From: Streptomyces humicola
GTDB lineage: Bacteria > Actinomycetota > Actinomycetes > Streptomycetales > Streptomycetaceae
DNA length: 64,000 nucleotides
Direction: 5' to 3'
Assembly (NCBI RefSeq): GCF_024436035.1
Contig: NZ_JANFNG010000005.1
Coordinates: 124,001 to 188,000, forward strand
This document shows positions 16,901 to 24,721 of this stretch, piece by piece (the stretch's first letter is position 1; each line of letters begins with the position of its first letter). A model generated the notes under the pieces. The model was given only the letters and a program-made list of their open reading frames with translations. It searched no databases and was not told where the DNA came from. A program made the position numbers and the translations under genes.

Positions 16901-17679
16901 TCGGACGTGGTGGTGACGGCGAAGGCGGGGGTGCGCTTCTCACGGAAGGCGCGGGTACCTTCCACCGCGTCGGGACTGCCGAGCGTCTCGTCGGACAGCT
17001 CGGTCAGCGCGTCTCGGACGGCGGCCATCCCGTCGGTACGCAGTCGGGCAGTGGTGAAGCGCTTGGTGCGGCGGATCGCGTCCCGGCTGCCCTCGGCGAT
17101 GGTGGCTGCCAGGGCGTGCGCGGCATCGCCGACCAGGTCGTCGTCGACGACCTGATGCACCAACCCACACCGCAGCGCCGTGTGGGAATCGAGTTCCTGA
17201 GCGGTCAGGGCCAGCAGACCGGCCGGCTTGTGCGCCAGAGTGTAGGGAGCGGCGGCCGCGAACACGGTCGGCCAGACCCCGATCCGGGCCTCCGGTAGCC
17301 GGAAGGCCGCCTTCGTGCCCGCGATGGCGAGGTCACTGACGAGCACGATCTCCGTACCGCCGCCGACGGCCCGGCCGCGAACCGCACTGATCACCGGCAC
17401 CTCGCAGTTCACAATGGCCTCCATCGCCGGCAGCACGAAGCCGAGGAAGTACTCCCGAGCCTCCTGCGGGGTGGCCAGCCGGAAGAACTCGCCGATGTCA
17501 TTGCCAGCACAAAACGCCCGCGGCGAACCGTGCAGCACAACCGCCCGAACCTGTCGGTCGGCACCCGCCTCCTGCAACAGAGCGGCCAAGGATCTCCACC
17601 CGGCGGCGTCCATCGCATGCAGCTTCTCCGGCCGGCCGAACGTGATACGGGCGACCGGCCCCTGTCTGCGCAGGTCCAT
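16389..17679. repeat. 1,291-bp near-identical duplication, copy 1
   Basis: Matches 42851-44141 at a constant offset of 26,462 bases, in the same orientation. By eye I count four differences (near 16420, 16905, 17268 and 17271). It covers the complete enoyl-CoA hydratase gene up to its ATG and the 5' 171 codons of DUF993. This copy is in an intact operon and is likely the source. Confidence 0.93.
16897..17679 (-). CDS. Enoyl-CoA hydratase/isomerase (set I)
   Basis: 260 residues, a typical crotonase monomer length. The two oxyanion-hole segments are present: HGSPRAFCAGNDIGEFF and VRGRAVGGGTEIVLVSDLA. The catalytic-Glu region follows as FRLPEARIGVWPT, which is more like isomerase/hydratase subfamilies with a Glu in the second position. 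It hydrates or isomerises an enoyl-CoA thioester in the cytoplasm. The start has AGGAGAAGAA upstream. It sits third in the operon SDR, CoA-transferase, hydratase, DUF993, isomerase. A copy differing at about three synonymous or conservative positions lies at 43359-44141. Confidence 0.9.
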   Translation of the reverse strand: MDLRRQGPVARITFGRPEKLHAMDAAGWRSLAALLQEAGADRQVRAVVLHGSPRAFCAGNDIGEFFRLATPQEAREYFLGFVLPAMEAIVNCEVPVISAVRGRAVGGGTEIVLVSDLAIAGTKAAFRLPEARIGVWPTVFAAAAPYTLAHKPAGLLALTAQELDSHTALRCGLVHQVVDDDLVGDAAHALAATIAEGSRDAIRRTKRFTTARLRTDGMAAVRDALTELSDETLGSPDAVEGTRAFREKRTPAFAVTTTSE

Positions 17680-17697
17680 TTCTTCTCCTGGGGTGGT

Positions 17698-19272
17698 TCA
17701 GCGGGCGCCGGCGGTGACCGCGGTGAACAGGGGCGGGTCCATCAGCCGGGGGGCGCGGACGATCGGGGTGAAGCCCATGTGCGGAAGCACGTCGCGTTCC
17801 ACCGAGACGCCGGGTGCGATCTCGGTGAGTTCGACACCTGCAGTGGTGAGGCGGAAGACGGCGCGTTCGGTGACGTAGAGGACGTCCTGGCCGCGGGCGA
17901 GTGCCTGGGGTCCGGAGAAGGTCACCTCGTCGACGGCTTGTACGAACTTGCCCACGCTGCCTTCGCGTTCGATGCGCAGTGCGCCGTCGGCTACCTGCAG
18001 GCGGGTGCCCTTGGCGGTGAACTGGCCGCAGAAGACCACTCGTCGAGCCGACTGCGAGATGTCGATGAATCCCCCGGGGCCGATGATGCCGCCGCCGATG
18101 CGGCTGACGTTCACCGACCCGGTGGCGTCCACCTCGGCCATGCCCAGGTACGTCGCGTCCAGCAGGCCGCCGCCGAACAGGTCGAACTGGGTGGTCGAGG
18201 GCAGTGTGATCTCCGGCCCGGCGCAGACTCCGAACATGTCCCCGGACAGCGGGACTCCGCCGGTGTGTCCTTGCTCGATGCAGATCGTGACCTCGCCCAG
18301 CCGGCCCTGCTCGGCCAGGACGTCGGCGACCTCGCTGGAGATGCCGAAACCCAGGTTCATCACATCTCCGCGGCGCACCTGGGCCGCGGCGCGGCGGGCG
18401 ATCAGTCGTCGCACGGGCGACGCGGGAGGAGCGGGCTCGAAGGGCGGCGCAGGGGCGTCGCCGCACAGCGCCGGGTCGTGTGCGCCGAGGTACGTCTGCT
18501 GCTGTCCGGGCACGACCGTCACTGCGTCGAGCAGGAAGCGCGGCAGGTGCACGTCCCTGGGGTTGAGCGGGGTGTCGAGCTTCCGCTGGACCTGGGCGAG
18601 GACGATTCCGCCGGATGCCTTGGCGGCCTGGGCGACGGCGAACGCGTCGAGCTGAGCCGCCTCACCAGCCAAGGTGATGTTGCCGTTCGGGTCGATCGCC
18701 GTGCCCCGCACAATGCCCACATCCACCCGCAGCGGCCGGTAGCGCAGGAACTCCTGGCCGTCGAACTCGACGAGTTCGACCAGAGTGTCCTTGGCGCGGG
18801 AATTCGCCCGCCCGCCGGTCTGCCGGGGGTCGACGAAGGTACCGAGACCAGTGGCGGTGATCAACCCCGGGCGCCGGGCCCCGATTTCGCGCAGCAGCAG
18901 GCTGATCACGCCTCCGGGCAGGACATAGGCCTCGATCGCCTCGTCTGCCGCCAGCCGGGCCATCTGCGGGGACCAGGTCCAGTGCCCGCCGATGACCCGG
19001 CGCACCATCCCGGCATGGGCGAAGGCACAGGTGCCGCGCCGGTCCCGGTCGCCTACCCCGAGAGCATGGACCAGCGTCAGATCGTGCGGGGTGGCCTCGG
19101 CGAGGAAACGCTCCTCCAGCGCGGCGAAGACCGCGTCCGGCTCGAGGACGCCGCCGCCGGTGCCGGTGATGGCGATCGTCGCGCCGTCGGGTACGAGCCG
19201 GGCGAGCTCATCCGGTTCGCAGATACGAGGGGCCACGGTGGTCGTCTCCAGGGTTTGTGACGGTTCGCTCAC
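17698..19272 (-). CDS. Acyl-CoA:acetate/3-ketoacid-type CoA-transferase (set I)
   Basis: About 524 residues with fused alpha and beta halves, as in YdiF or propionate CoA-transferase. The N-terminal half has the CoA-binding ITGTGGGVLEPDAVF. The C-terminal half has the catalytic Glu near residue 333 in CIEQGHTGGVPL and the GGIIGPGGFIDI block. It moves CoA from a donor thioester to a carboxylate, activating the acid made upstream. The start is GTG 19272, which overlaps the SDR stop as GTGA; GTG 19275 is one codon earlier. A paralogue at 48713-50341 is also directly downstream of an SDR paralogue, so the SDR-CoA-transferase pair is a conserved module. Confidence 0.9.
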   Translation of the reverse strand: MSEPSQTLETTTVAPRICEPDELARLVPDGATIAITGTGGGVLEPDAVFAALEERFLAEATPHDLTLVHALGVGDRDRRGTCAFAHAGMVRRVIGGHWTWSPQMARLAADEAIEAYVLPGGVISLLLREIGARRPGLITATGLGTFVDPRQTGGRANSRAKDTLVELVEFDGQEFLRYRPLRVDVGIVRGTAIDPNGNITLAGEAAQLDAFAVAQAAKASGGIVLAQVQRKLDTPLNPRDVHLPRFLLDAVTVVPGQQQTYLGAHDPALCGDAPAPPFEPAPPASPVRRLIARRAAAQVRRGDVMNLGFGISSEVADVLAEQGRLGEVTICIEQGHTGGVPLSGDMFGVCAGPEITLPSTTQFDLFGGGLLDATYLGMAEVDATGSVNVSRIGGGIIGPGGFIDISQSARRVVFCGQFTAKGTRLQVADGALRIEREGSVGKFVQAVDEVTFSGPQALARGQDVLYVTERAVFRLTTAGVELTEIAPGVSVERDVLPHMGFTPIVRAPRLMDPPLFTAVTAGAR

Positions 19273-20030
19273 CACACGCTCATTCCGCCGTCGACGGTCA
19301 GCACCGAGCCGGTCGCGAATGACGACTCGTCGGAGGCGAGGAACACCACTGCGGCGGCGATCTCCTCAGGTCGGCCGAGCCGCCCCAGCGGCTGTCGCGC
19401 GGCCAGGTCGGCCCGGTAGGCCTGCTCGTCGGGCAGATGCCGGGAGATCTTCGCGAAGTACGGGGTATCCGTCGTGCCGGGCGCCACGCAGTTGACGCGT
19501 ATCCCCTCGGATGCGTGGTCCACAGCCATCGCCTTGGACAAGCCCACGACCGCGGCCTTGGTCGCGCAGTACGCGGCACGCTCGGCCATGCCGATCTGCC
19601 CGGCGACCGAGGCCATATTGACCACACTGCCGGCACCGGCCTTGCGCATCAGCGGGATCGCGGTGCGGCAGCCGAGGAAGACGCTGCTGACGTTGGTGGA
19701 AACGATCGCCTGCCAGTCTTCCCACGAGGTGTCGGTCACGGTCGCCCGGATCCCGTATCCAGCGTTGTTGACCAGCACATCAAGGCGCCCCCAGCGCTCC
19801 ATGACCCGACCGCTCACCTCCTGCCACGTGTCCTGAGAGCCGACATCCCCGGCGACCGCGAACGCCTCGCCGCCGGACACGCGCAGCTGGCCGGCACACT
19901 GCCCGGCCGCTTCCGCCGCCCGGTCGACGACGGCGACGCGCGCCCCTTCCCGGACGAACGCTTCCACGACGGCGCGCCCGATCCCTGAAGCCCCGCCGGT
20001 CACCACGGCAGTCTTCCCGCCGAGTCTCAT
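19269..20030 (-). CDS. Short-chain dehydrogenase/reductase (set I)
   Basis: 253 residues of a classical SDR. The Rossmann motif TGGASGIG is near residue 12, NNAG follows in VLVNNAGYGI, the catalytic Ser lies in NMASVAGQIG and the Tyr/Lys pair in AAYCATKAAVVG. The C-terminal FATGSVLTVDGGMSVW is of the usual type. It would oxidise or reduce a secondary alcohol; in this operon a 3-hydroxyacyl-CoA or the corresponding polyol-acid is a reasonable substrate (inference). It is the first gene of the leftward operon, divergent from the MHS transporter, and very similar to the SDR at 50356-51126. Confidence 0.92.
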   Translation of the reverse strand: MRLGGKTAVVTGGASGIGRAVVEAFVREGARVAVVDRAAEAAGQCAGQLRVSGGEAFAVAGDVGSQDTWQEVSGRVMERWGRLDVLVNNAGYGIRATVTDTSWEDWQAIVSTNVSSVFLGCRTAIPLMRKAGAGSVVNMASVAGQIGMAERAAYCATKAAVVGLSKAMAVDHASEGIRVNCVAPGTTDTPYFAKISRHLPDEQAYRADLAARQPLGRLGRPEEIAAAVVFLASDESSFATGSVLTVDGGMSVW

Positions 20031-20347
20031 GCCGCCTCCGATCTGCTGATTGCGGTTTCAGTTAATGCCCCAGTGGAGCATGCCCGAGCCGCCTTCCGCA
20101 AGACGTTCGACCACTCAGAATCGGCATAAATAGCTGCATATGCGGGCATAAAATTCACCGCGACCCCTAGGGCTCCCCAGGGTCTGCAGCTGGTTAAAAA
20201 TCTCGACGGTGGAGATACCGGTTTCAGAATCGTTGACGTACCGTCCTCGGCAAGCATCGCGTCAGTGGTCGTGCAGGCACCACGCCGACGACGTGGACTG
20301 GGGCCGGAGACGGCCTTCCCCAATCTGATTCCGATCTGGAGACCCGC
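20031..20347. promoter_or_regulatory. Divergent promoter region, SDR operon / MHS transporter
   Basis: 317 bases with no credible gene. An AT-rich stretch (GCATAAATAGCTGCATATGCGGGCATAAAATT, about 20122-20153) contains the repeated motif GCATA. The octamer GGTTTCAG occurs twice (about 20052 and 20218). Neither the 23-bp ROK-associated palindrome nor a clear LacI operator is visible. The downstream LacI1 protein is the likeliest regulator. Confidence 0.45.
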
Positions 20348-21667
20348 ATGCAGACATCCGCACCAGGCGTCGCCGCGGACCATGCACGACAGATACAGCC
20401 ACGTGGGTTGCGCCGTGTAGTCGCCGCTGCCTTCATCGGCAGCGCGCTGGAGTGGTATGACTTCTCGATCTACGGCACCGCGTCGGCGCTGGTGTTCAGT
20501 GACCTGTTCTTCCCAAAGGTGGACGCCAAGCTGGGACTGCTCGCGGCGGTGGGGACGTACGCGATCGGCTTTTGCGCCCGCCCGATCGGAGCTGTGTTCT
20601 TCGGTCATCTCGGTGACCGCTACGGACGGAAAGGGGTACTGCTGGCCACGATCGTCTTGATGGGAGCAGCGACCTTCGCCATCGGCGTGCTGCCCACCTA
20701 TCGGCAGATCGGCTTCTGGGCGCCGGTGCTCCTCCTGGTGCTCCGGATCCTGCAGGGTTTCGGGGGCGGCGCCGAACAGGCCGGCGCCTCGCTGGTGTGC
20801 GCCGAGTTCGCACCCGCGAAGCGCCGGGGTCTGATCGCCTCGCTGGCCTTCGCGGGCATCATCCTGGGCACCCTGCTTGCCGCCCTGGTCTTCTCATGGG
20901 TCGCCAACCTTCCCCAGGGCACGCTCTACGCATGGGGCTGGTGCGTCCCCTTCCTGCTCAGCGCTGTGGTGATCGCCATCGGCATCTACATCCGCGTGGG
21001 GCTGCGCGAGAGCCCGGCATTCGAACACGTCAAGGAGGCCGATGACGTCGCCTCCAATCCCATCGGCGACGCCGTCCGGTCCGAGGGACGTCGCATCCTC
21101 AGCGTGCTCGGGCTGCGGATCGGCGAGAACGGCACGTCCTACCTGGTGAGCGTGCTCGCGCTTAGCTACGTCGCACACACCCTCCGCATGGGCGGGCCGG
21201 TCGGCGCGCAGGCGCTGGTGGTCTCCTCCGCGGTGGGCCTGGTGCTGCTCCCCTTCTGGGGGTGGCTGTCCGACCTGGTCGGACGTCGGCCGGTGTTCCG
21301 GTACACCGCGCTGTTTCTCGCGCTGTTCGCCTTCCCGTTCGTCTGGCTGCTGGACACCCGCGTGCCTTGGCTGGTCTACTCCGCCTTCACCCTCGCCATG
21401 ACCGTCGGCGTGTGGGGCATGTACAGCGTGGAGGCGGCGTACTTCCCGGAACTGTTCCGTGCACGGCACCGCTACTCCGCCCTGGCCATCTCCAAGGAGA
21501 TCGGCGCGGTGCTCGGCGGCGGCCTGGCGCCCGTACTGGGCGCGGCCCTGCTGCTGTGGGCCGGAGGCTGGGCCCTGGCCGCGTACATCGTCGTACTCGG
21601 AGGGATCTCGTTCGCCTCGACCTTCACCGTCCCGGAGACGAAGGGACGCGATCTCACGGCCGGTTAA
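20348..21667 (+). CDS. MHS-family metabolite:proton symporter (set I)
   Basis: 439 residues, about 12 membrane segments. The N-terminus RVVAAAFIGSALEWYDFSIYG is diagnostic of the metabolite:H+ symporter branch of the MFS (ShiA, ProP, KgtP), and the loop GHLGDRYGRKGVLL is the MFS motif between helices 2 and 3. It would import an organic acid or similar small metabolite. It is divergent from the SDR-CoA-transferase operon and followed on the same strand by a LacI regulator gene. A second MHS transporter (38978-40348) belongs to set II. Confidence 0.9.
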   Translation: MQTSAPGVAADHARQIQPRGLRRVVAAAFIGSALEWYDFSIYGTASALVFSDLFFPKVDAKLGLLAAVGTYAIGFCARPIGAVFFGHLGDRYGRKGVLLATIVLMGAATFAIGVLPTYRQIGFWAPVLLLVLRILQGFGGGAEQAGASLVCAEFAPAKRRGLIASLAFAGIILGTLLAALVFSWVANLPQGTLYAWGWCVPFLLSAVVIAIGIYIRVGLRESPAFEHVKEADDVASNPIGDAVRSEGRRILSVLGLRIGENGTSYLVSVLALSYVAHTLRMGGPVGAQALVVSSAVGLVLLPFWGWLSDLVGRRPVFRYTALFLALFAFPFVWLLDTRVPWLVYSAFTLAMTVGVWGMYSVEAAYFPELFRARHRYSALAISKEIGAVLGGGLAPVLGAALLLWAGGWALAAYIVVLGGISFASTFTVPETKGRDLTAG

Positions 21668-21758
21668 GGTGAACCCGTGTGCGGCCGATCGTCAGCCGCA
21701 CACGGGATTGCGCGAGGGCCGGGACAGCGCTCTCACCGGGGAAAGGAGCCCGAGGAAA

Positions 21759-22751
21759 GTGGCGAGGACCAGGGGGACGGTGACGATCCGCGCCGTGGCC
21801 GAGGCTGCGCAGGTCTCCCCCGCGACCGTCTCCCGATTCCTGGCGGGCAAGACGGTACGGCCCGAGCTCGCCGAGCGCGTCCGCGCCGTGGTCGAAGAGC
21901 TCGGATTCCGGCCCAACGTCATCGCGCAGGATCTCGCGCAGGGCAGGACCCGCACCATCGGGGTCGCCGTACCGGACCTCGAGAACCCCTATTTCACCGG
22001 GATCCTCAAAGGCATCGGGCACGAAGCCCAGAGCGCCGGATACCACCTGCTCGTCGGCGACAGCGGAATCGCACCCGAACTGGACGTATGGCGCGCGGTG
22101 CGCCAGCGCTGCGACGGCATCATTATCTGCTCTCCCTACGCCCCCGACGAGGTCCTCGCCGAGGCCGTCGCCCGGCTGACCCCTGCCGTCCTGGTCAACC
22201 GCTGCGCCCCCGCCGTGCCCGCTCCCCAGGTCGCGGTCGACTCGCATAGCGCCATGCTCGAACTCACCGGGCACCTGATGAACCTCGGCCATCGCAGGCT
22301 CGCCTACCTGGCCGGACCCGAGCAGGCATGGTCGGACCAGGAACGCCGCCGTGCGCTGGACGCGGCACGTCACTTCGGTGCCGAGGTCACCGTGGTGTCC
22401 GCCGGGGCCACCGCGGAGGACGTCGTGCGAGCCGTGGACGAGGCCCTGGCCGCCCGTCCCACAGCTCTGCTCGCCTTCAATGATCTGGTCGCCTTCGCTG
22501 CCCTCGCACGCCTGCGCGAGCTGGGGATCAAGGTCCCCGAAGACGTATCCGTTACGGGATTCGATGACATCCCTTACGCGCGGCTCGCCGTCCCCGCGCT
22601 GACCTCCGTGCGCAGCCCGCAACCCGAGCTCGGCACGCTGGCCTGGCAGGTTCTCAGTTCGCTGCTCGCCGGTGAGACACCAGTGGGTTTTCAGACCATC
22701 AGTGCGGAAGTACAGCACCGCGAAACCGTCGCTCCGTCTCCAGAACGTTAG
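21759..22751 (+). CDS. LacI-family transcriptional regulator 1
   Basis: 330 residues from GTG 21759 (GGAAAGGAG upstream); the longer open frame overlaps the transporter gene. The LacI headpiece is complete: TIRAVAEAAQVSPATVSRFLAGK, then the hinge-helix region NVIAQDLAQGRTRTIGVAVP. It is followed by a periplasmic-binding-protein-like sensor domain (DLENPYFTGIL, GFDDIPYARLA). It lies 91 bp after the MHS transporter on the same strand and probably regulates that gene and the divergent SDR operon. Operators for it are not obvious in 20031-20347. Confidence 0.9.
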   Translation: MARTRGTVTIRAVAEAAQVSPATVSRFLAGKTVRPELAERVRAVVEELGFRPNVIAQDLAQGRTRTIGVAVPDLENPYFTGILKGIGHEAQSAGYHLLVGDSGIAPELDVWRAVRQRCDGIIICSPYAPDEVLAEAVARLTPAVLVNRCAPAVPAPQVAVDSHSAMLELTGHLMNLGHRRLAYLAGPEQAWSDQERRRALDAARHFGAEVTVVSAGATAEDVVRAVDEALAARPTALLAFNDLVAFAALARLRELGIKVPEDVSVTGFDDIPYARLAVPALTSVRSPQPELGTLAWQVLSSLLAGETPVGFQTISAEVQHRETVAPSPER

Positions 22752-22910
22752 CGAACGCGGCCGCCTGCATCTTGCGCGGTGTACCGGACTGCGGCATACG
22801 GAAGATGCCACCTCGACCGCAGCCGAGAGAAGCGATGGTGCCCGGGGCGCCGACCCGGCGCGGCCGTCACCAACCACAGCACAATGATGGCCGAGAGGCC
22901 ACGATTGCGT

Positions 22911-23487
22911 TCACCCGCTGACGGCGTTGCCCGAACTGCCCAGGCATGGGAGGAGCTTGCTGATGGTGCGGATGACTCCAAGGTCGTGAGTGGACGCGGC
23001 TCGGTAACGGGCTCGGCGCAGTACCTCCGGGTGGGCGTTGGCCACCGCGAAGGACCATGCGGCGGCGTCCAGCATCTCCAGATCATTGAGGTAGTCCCCG
23101 AAGGCCATGGTCTGCCCCGGTGTGATGCCCAGGTCGCGTTGGAGTCGGTGGACTGCGGCGCCCTTGTTCGCGGTGGTGTTCATGATGTCGATCCAGTGCA
23201 TGCCGGGAACGACGACCTGGTGCGTGGCGGCGAACTCCTTGAGCGCGGGGGCGGTGCTGTGCTCGGCGGAGCCGAAGTCGAACAGCGCGATCTTGAAGAT
23301 CTCGTCGTTGACCGCGGTGAGGTCTTCAACGGTGGTGAGCTTGGCGTAGTACGTGGCGGCCTCGGCGATGAACGCCGGATCGGTCCGCTCGACGTAGGCG
23401 GAACGCTTCCCGCACACGACCGTGCCGATGTCCGCACGATGCGCGGCTGAGGGCAGCAGAGGCCGGTAGAGGGACAGGTCCTTTGCG
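22911..23487 (-). pseudogene. HAD hydrolase (Cof type), N-terminal half missing
   Basis: About 190 codons matching the cap and C-terminal part of Cof-type HAD-IIB phosphatases: VVCGKRSAYVERTDPAF, MHWIDIMNTTANKGAAV and the motif-4 loop TMAFGDYLNDLEMLD. The N-terminal region with the DxDGT nucleophile and the start of the cap is absent. Homology starts just where the ROK2 gene ends, so the 5' part was lost at that junction. The frame runs a few codons into the ROK2 3' end. Without the nucleophile the product could not be a phosphatase. Confidence 0.75.
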
Positions 23488-24630
23488 TCAGCGGGCGTGG
23501 CCTGAGCGCGCAGTGGTGATGATGGCGGAGCGCAGTTCGTCCGCGGCCCGAGCGCGGGCGCCGGCGAGTTCGGGCGCCTGGACCAGCGCTGTGGCGATCG
23601 GCACGTGGCGCGGGCTCCGCGCGAACTGCTCGCGGATCGTCTCGATCATGGCGGGGTCGGCGCCCCATGTGCCTCCGATCACTACGAGTTGGGGGTCGGC
23701 GAGGGCGACGGCGGCTGCCAGGACGCCGCACACCGCGCGGGCCAGGATGGTGCGGGTGCGGGCCGCGGCCTCGTCGGCTCCGCTTGTCACCGCGCGCAGC
23801 GCTTCGACGTCGATGGCGGTGGACTCCTGTCGGCGCAGTCCCAGTGTGGCGAACACCTCGGTCAGTGGCATCGCGGTGCCGTCCGGGCCCGCGGTGTGCA
23901 GGTGGGCGATCTCGCCGGCCAGACCGCGATGCCCCCGCCGGACCCTGCCATCGTTGACCACCGCGCAGCCCAGGCCCTCGCCCAGGTGCACGTACACGAA
24001 GTCGTCGATGCCGACAGCGCACCCGCTACCGCGTTCAGCACGGGCGGCCCAGTTGACGTCGTTGTCCACGAGCACCTGTCCGGCGATGAGGGGCTCAAGA
24101 ATCGCGACCGGGTGCAGGTCGCCTACCAGGAACGGCGCATCTGGCAGCTGCACGAGCCTGCCCGTCCCGCGGTCGACCGGGTCGGCCGCGCTGATCACGG
24201 CGATCCGAAGCCCGCCCGGGATATGTGCGCGCAGGGTTCCGGCCGCGCGGGCGAGCGCCTGCGCCACCTCCTCCTGGCTGGCGGACCTGCCCAACACGGT
24301 CTCTTCGCGGGCGACGAGCTCCCCGAAGGCGTTCACCGCCTCGGCCACCAGGCCGCGGGGGCTGATGCTCGCCACCAGCGCGGCCCCGGTGTCCGGGGCA
24401 AGAGAGTAGTAGAAGCCGACCCGGCCCCGGCCAGTGGTCCGCTCCCCGGTGTCCGCCAGCACTCCGGCTTCTGCGAGGCGCCGCACGCTGTCGTAGATCG
24501 TCGGCTTGGAAATACCGGTCCGGGCCGCGATGTCCGCCCGGGTCAGCCGACCGTGCTCCATGAGCGCACGCAGCACGTGCTCGTCGGTGATCGAGCGCAG
24601 CAGGTCGAGGGAGGGCTTCTCCACTGGCAT
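23488..24630 (-). CDS. ROK-family transcriptional regulator 2
   Basis: 380 residues. Winged helix-turn-helix TRADIAARTGISKPTIYDSV near residues 30-50, then an RGRVGFYYSL linker and a ROK domain with VLVDNDVNWAARAE and a VHLGEGLGCAVVNDG loop. The zinc cluster is absent; HRGLAGEIAHLHT occupies the region. The start ATG 24630 lies only 9 bp from operator C, so autoregulation is likely. It is divergent from the DUF1479 gene, which carries operator D. Similar in size and layout to ROK1 but clearly divergent in sequence. Confidence 0.88.
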   Translation of the reverse strand: MPVEKPSLDLLRSITDEHVLRALMEHGRLTRADIAARTGISKPTIYDSVRRLAEAGVLADTGERTTGRGRVGFYYSLAPDTGAALVASISPRGLVAEAVNAFGELVAREETVLGRSASQEEVAQALARAAGTLRAHIPGGLRIAVISAADPVDRGTGRLVQLPDAPFLVGDLHPVAILEPLIAGQVLVDNDVNWAARAERGSGCAVGIDDFVYVHLGEGLGCAVVNDGRVRRGHRGLAGEIAHLHTAGPDGTAMPLTEVFATLGLRRQESTAIDVEALRAVTSGADEAAARTRTILARAVCGVLAAAVALADPQLVVIGGTWGADPAMIETIREQFARSPRHVPIATALVQAPELAGARARAADELRSAIITTARSGHAR

Positions 24631-24638
24631 GCCACCAG

Positions 24639-24661
24639 TTTAGTCAGGAGTCTTGCCTAAA
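24639..24661. promoter_or_regulatory. Operator C, before ROK2
   Basis: TTTAGTCAGGA-G-TCTTGCCTAAA, the most symmetrical of the four sites (two mismatches between arms). The left arm read on the minus strand is the perfect half-site TCCTGACTAAA. The centre is 20 bp upstream of the ROK2 ATG. Confidence 0.75.
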
Positions 24662-24687
24662 GACTGAGGCACTGGTTACGGTTACGA

Positions 24688-24710
24688 ATAAATCAGGAGT
24701 CCTGACCAAA
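24688..24710. promoter_or_regulatory. Operator D, before the DUF1479 gene
   Basis: ATAAATCAGGA-G-TCCTGACCAAA. The inner 13 bases are a perfect palindrome about the central base and the right half matches sites A and B. The centre is 23 bp upstream of the ATG at 24722 and 49 bp from the centre of site C. Confidence 0.75.
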
Positions 24711-24721
24711 GCGGGTGTCTC

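Noticed and set aside
20027-20608. 193-codon minus-strand frame across the divergent promoter
   Set aside because: It runs antisense through the MHS transporter start and the promoter region and has no recognisable domain.
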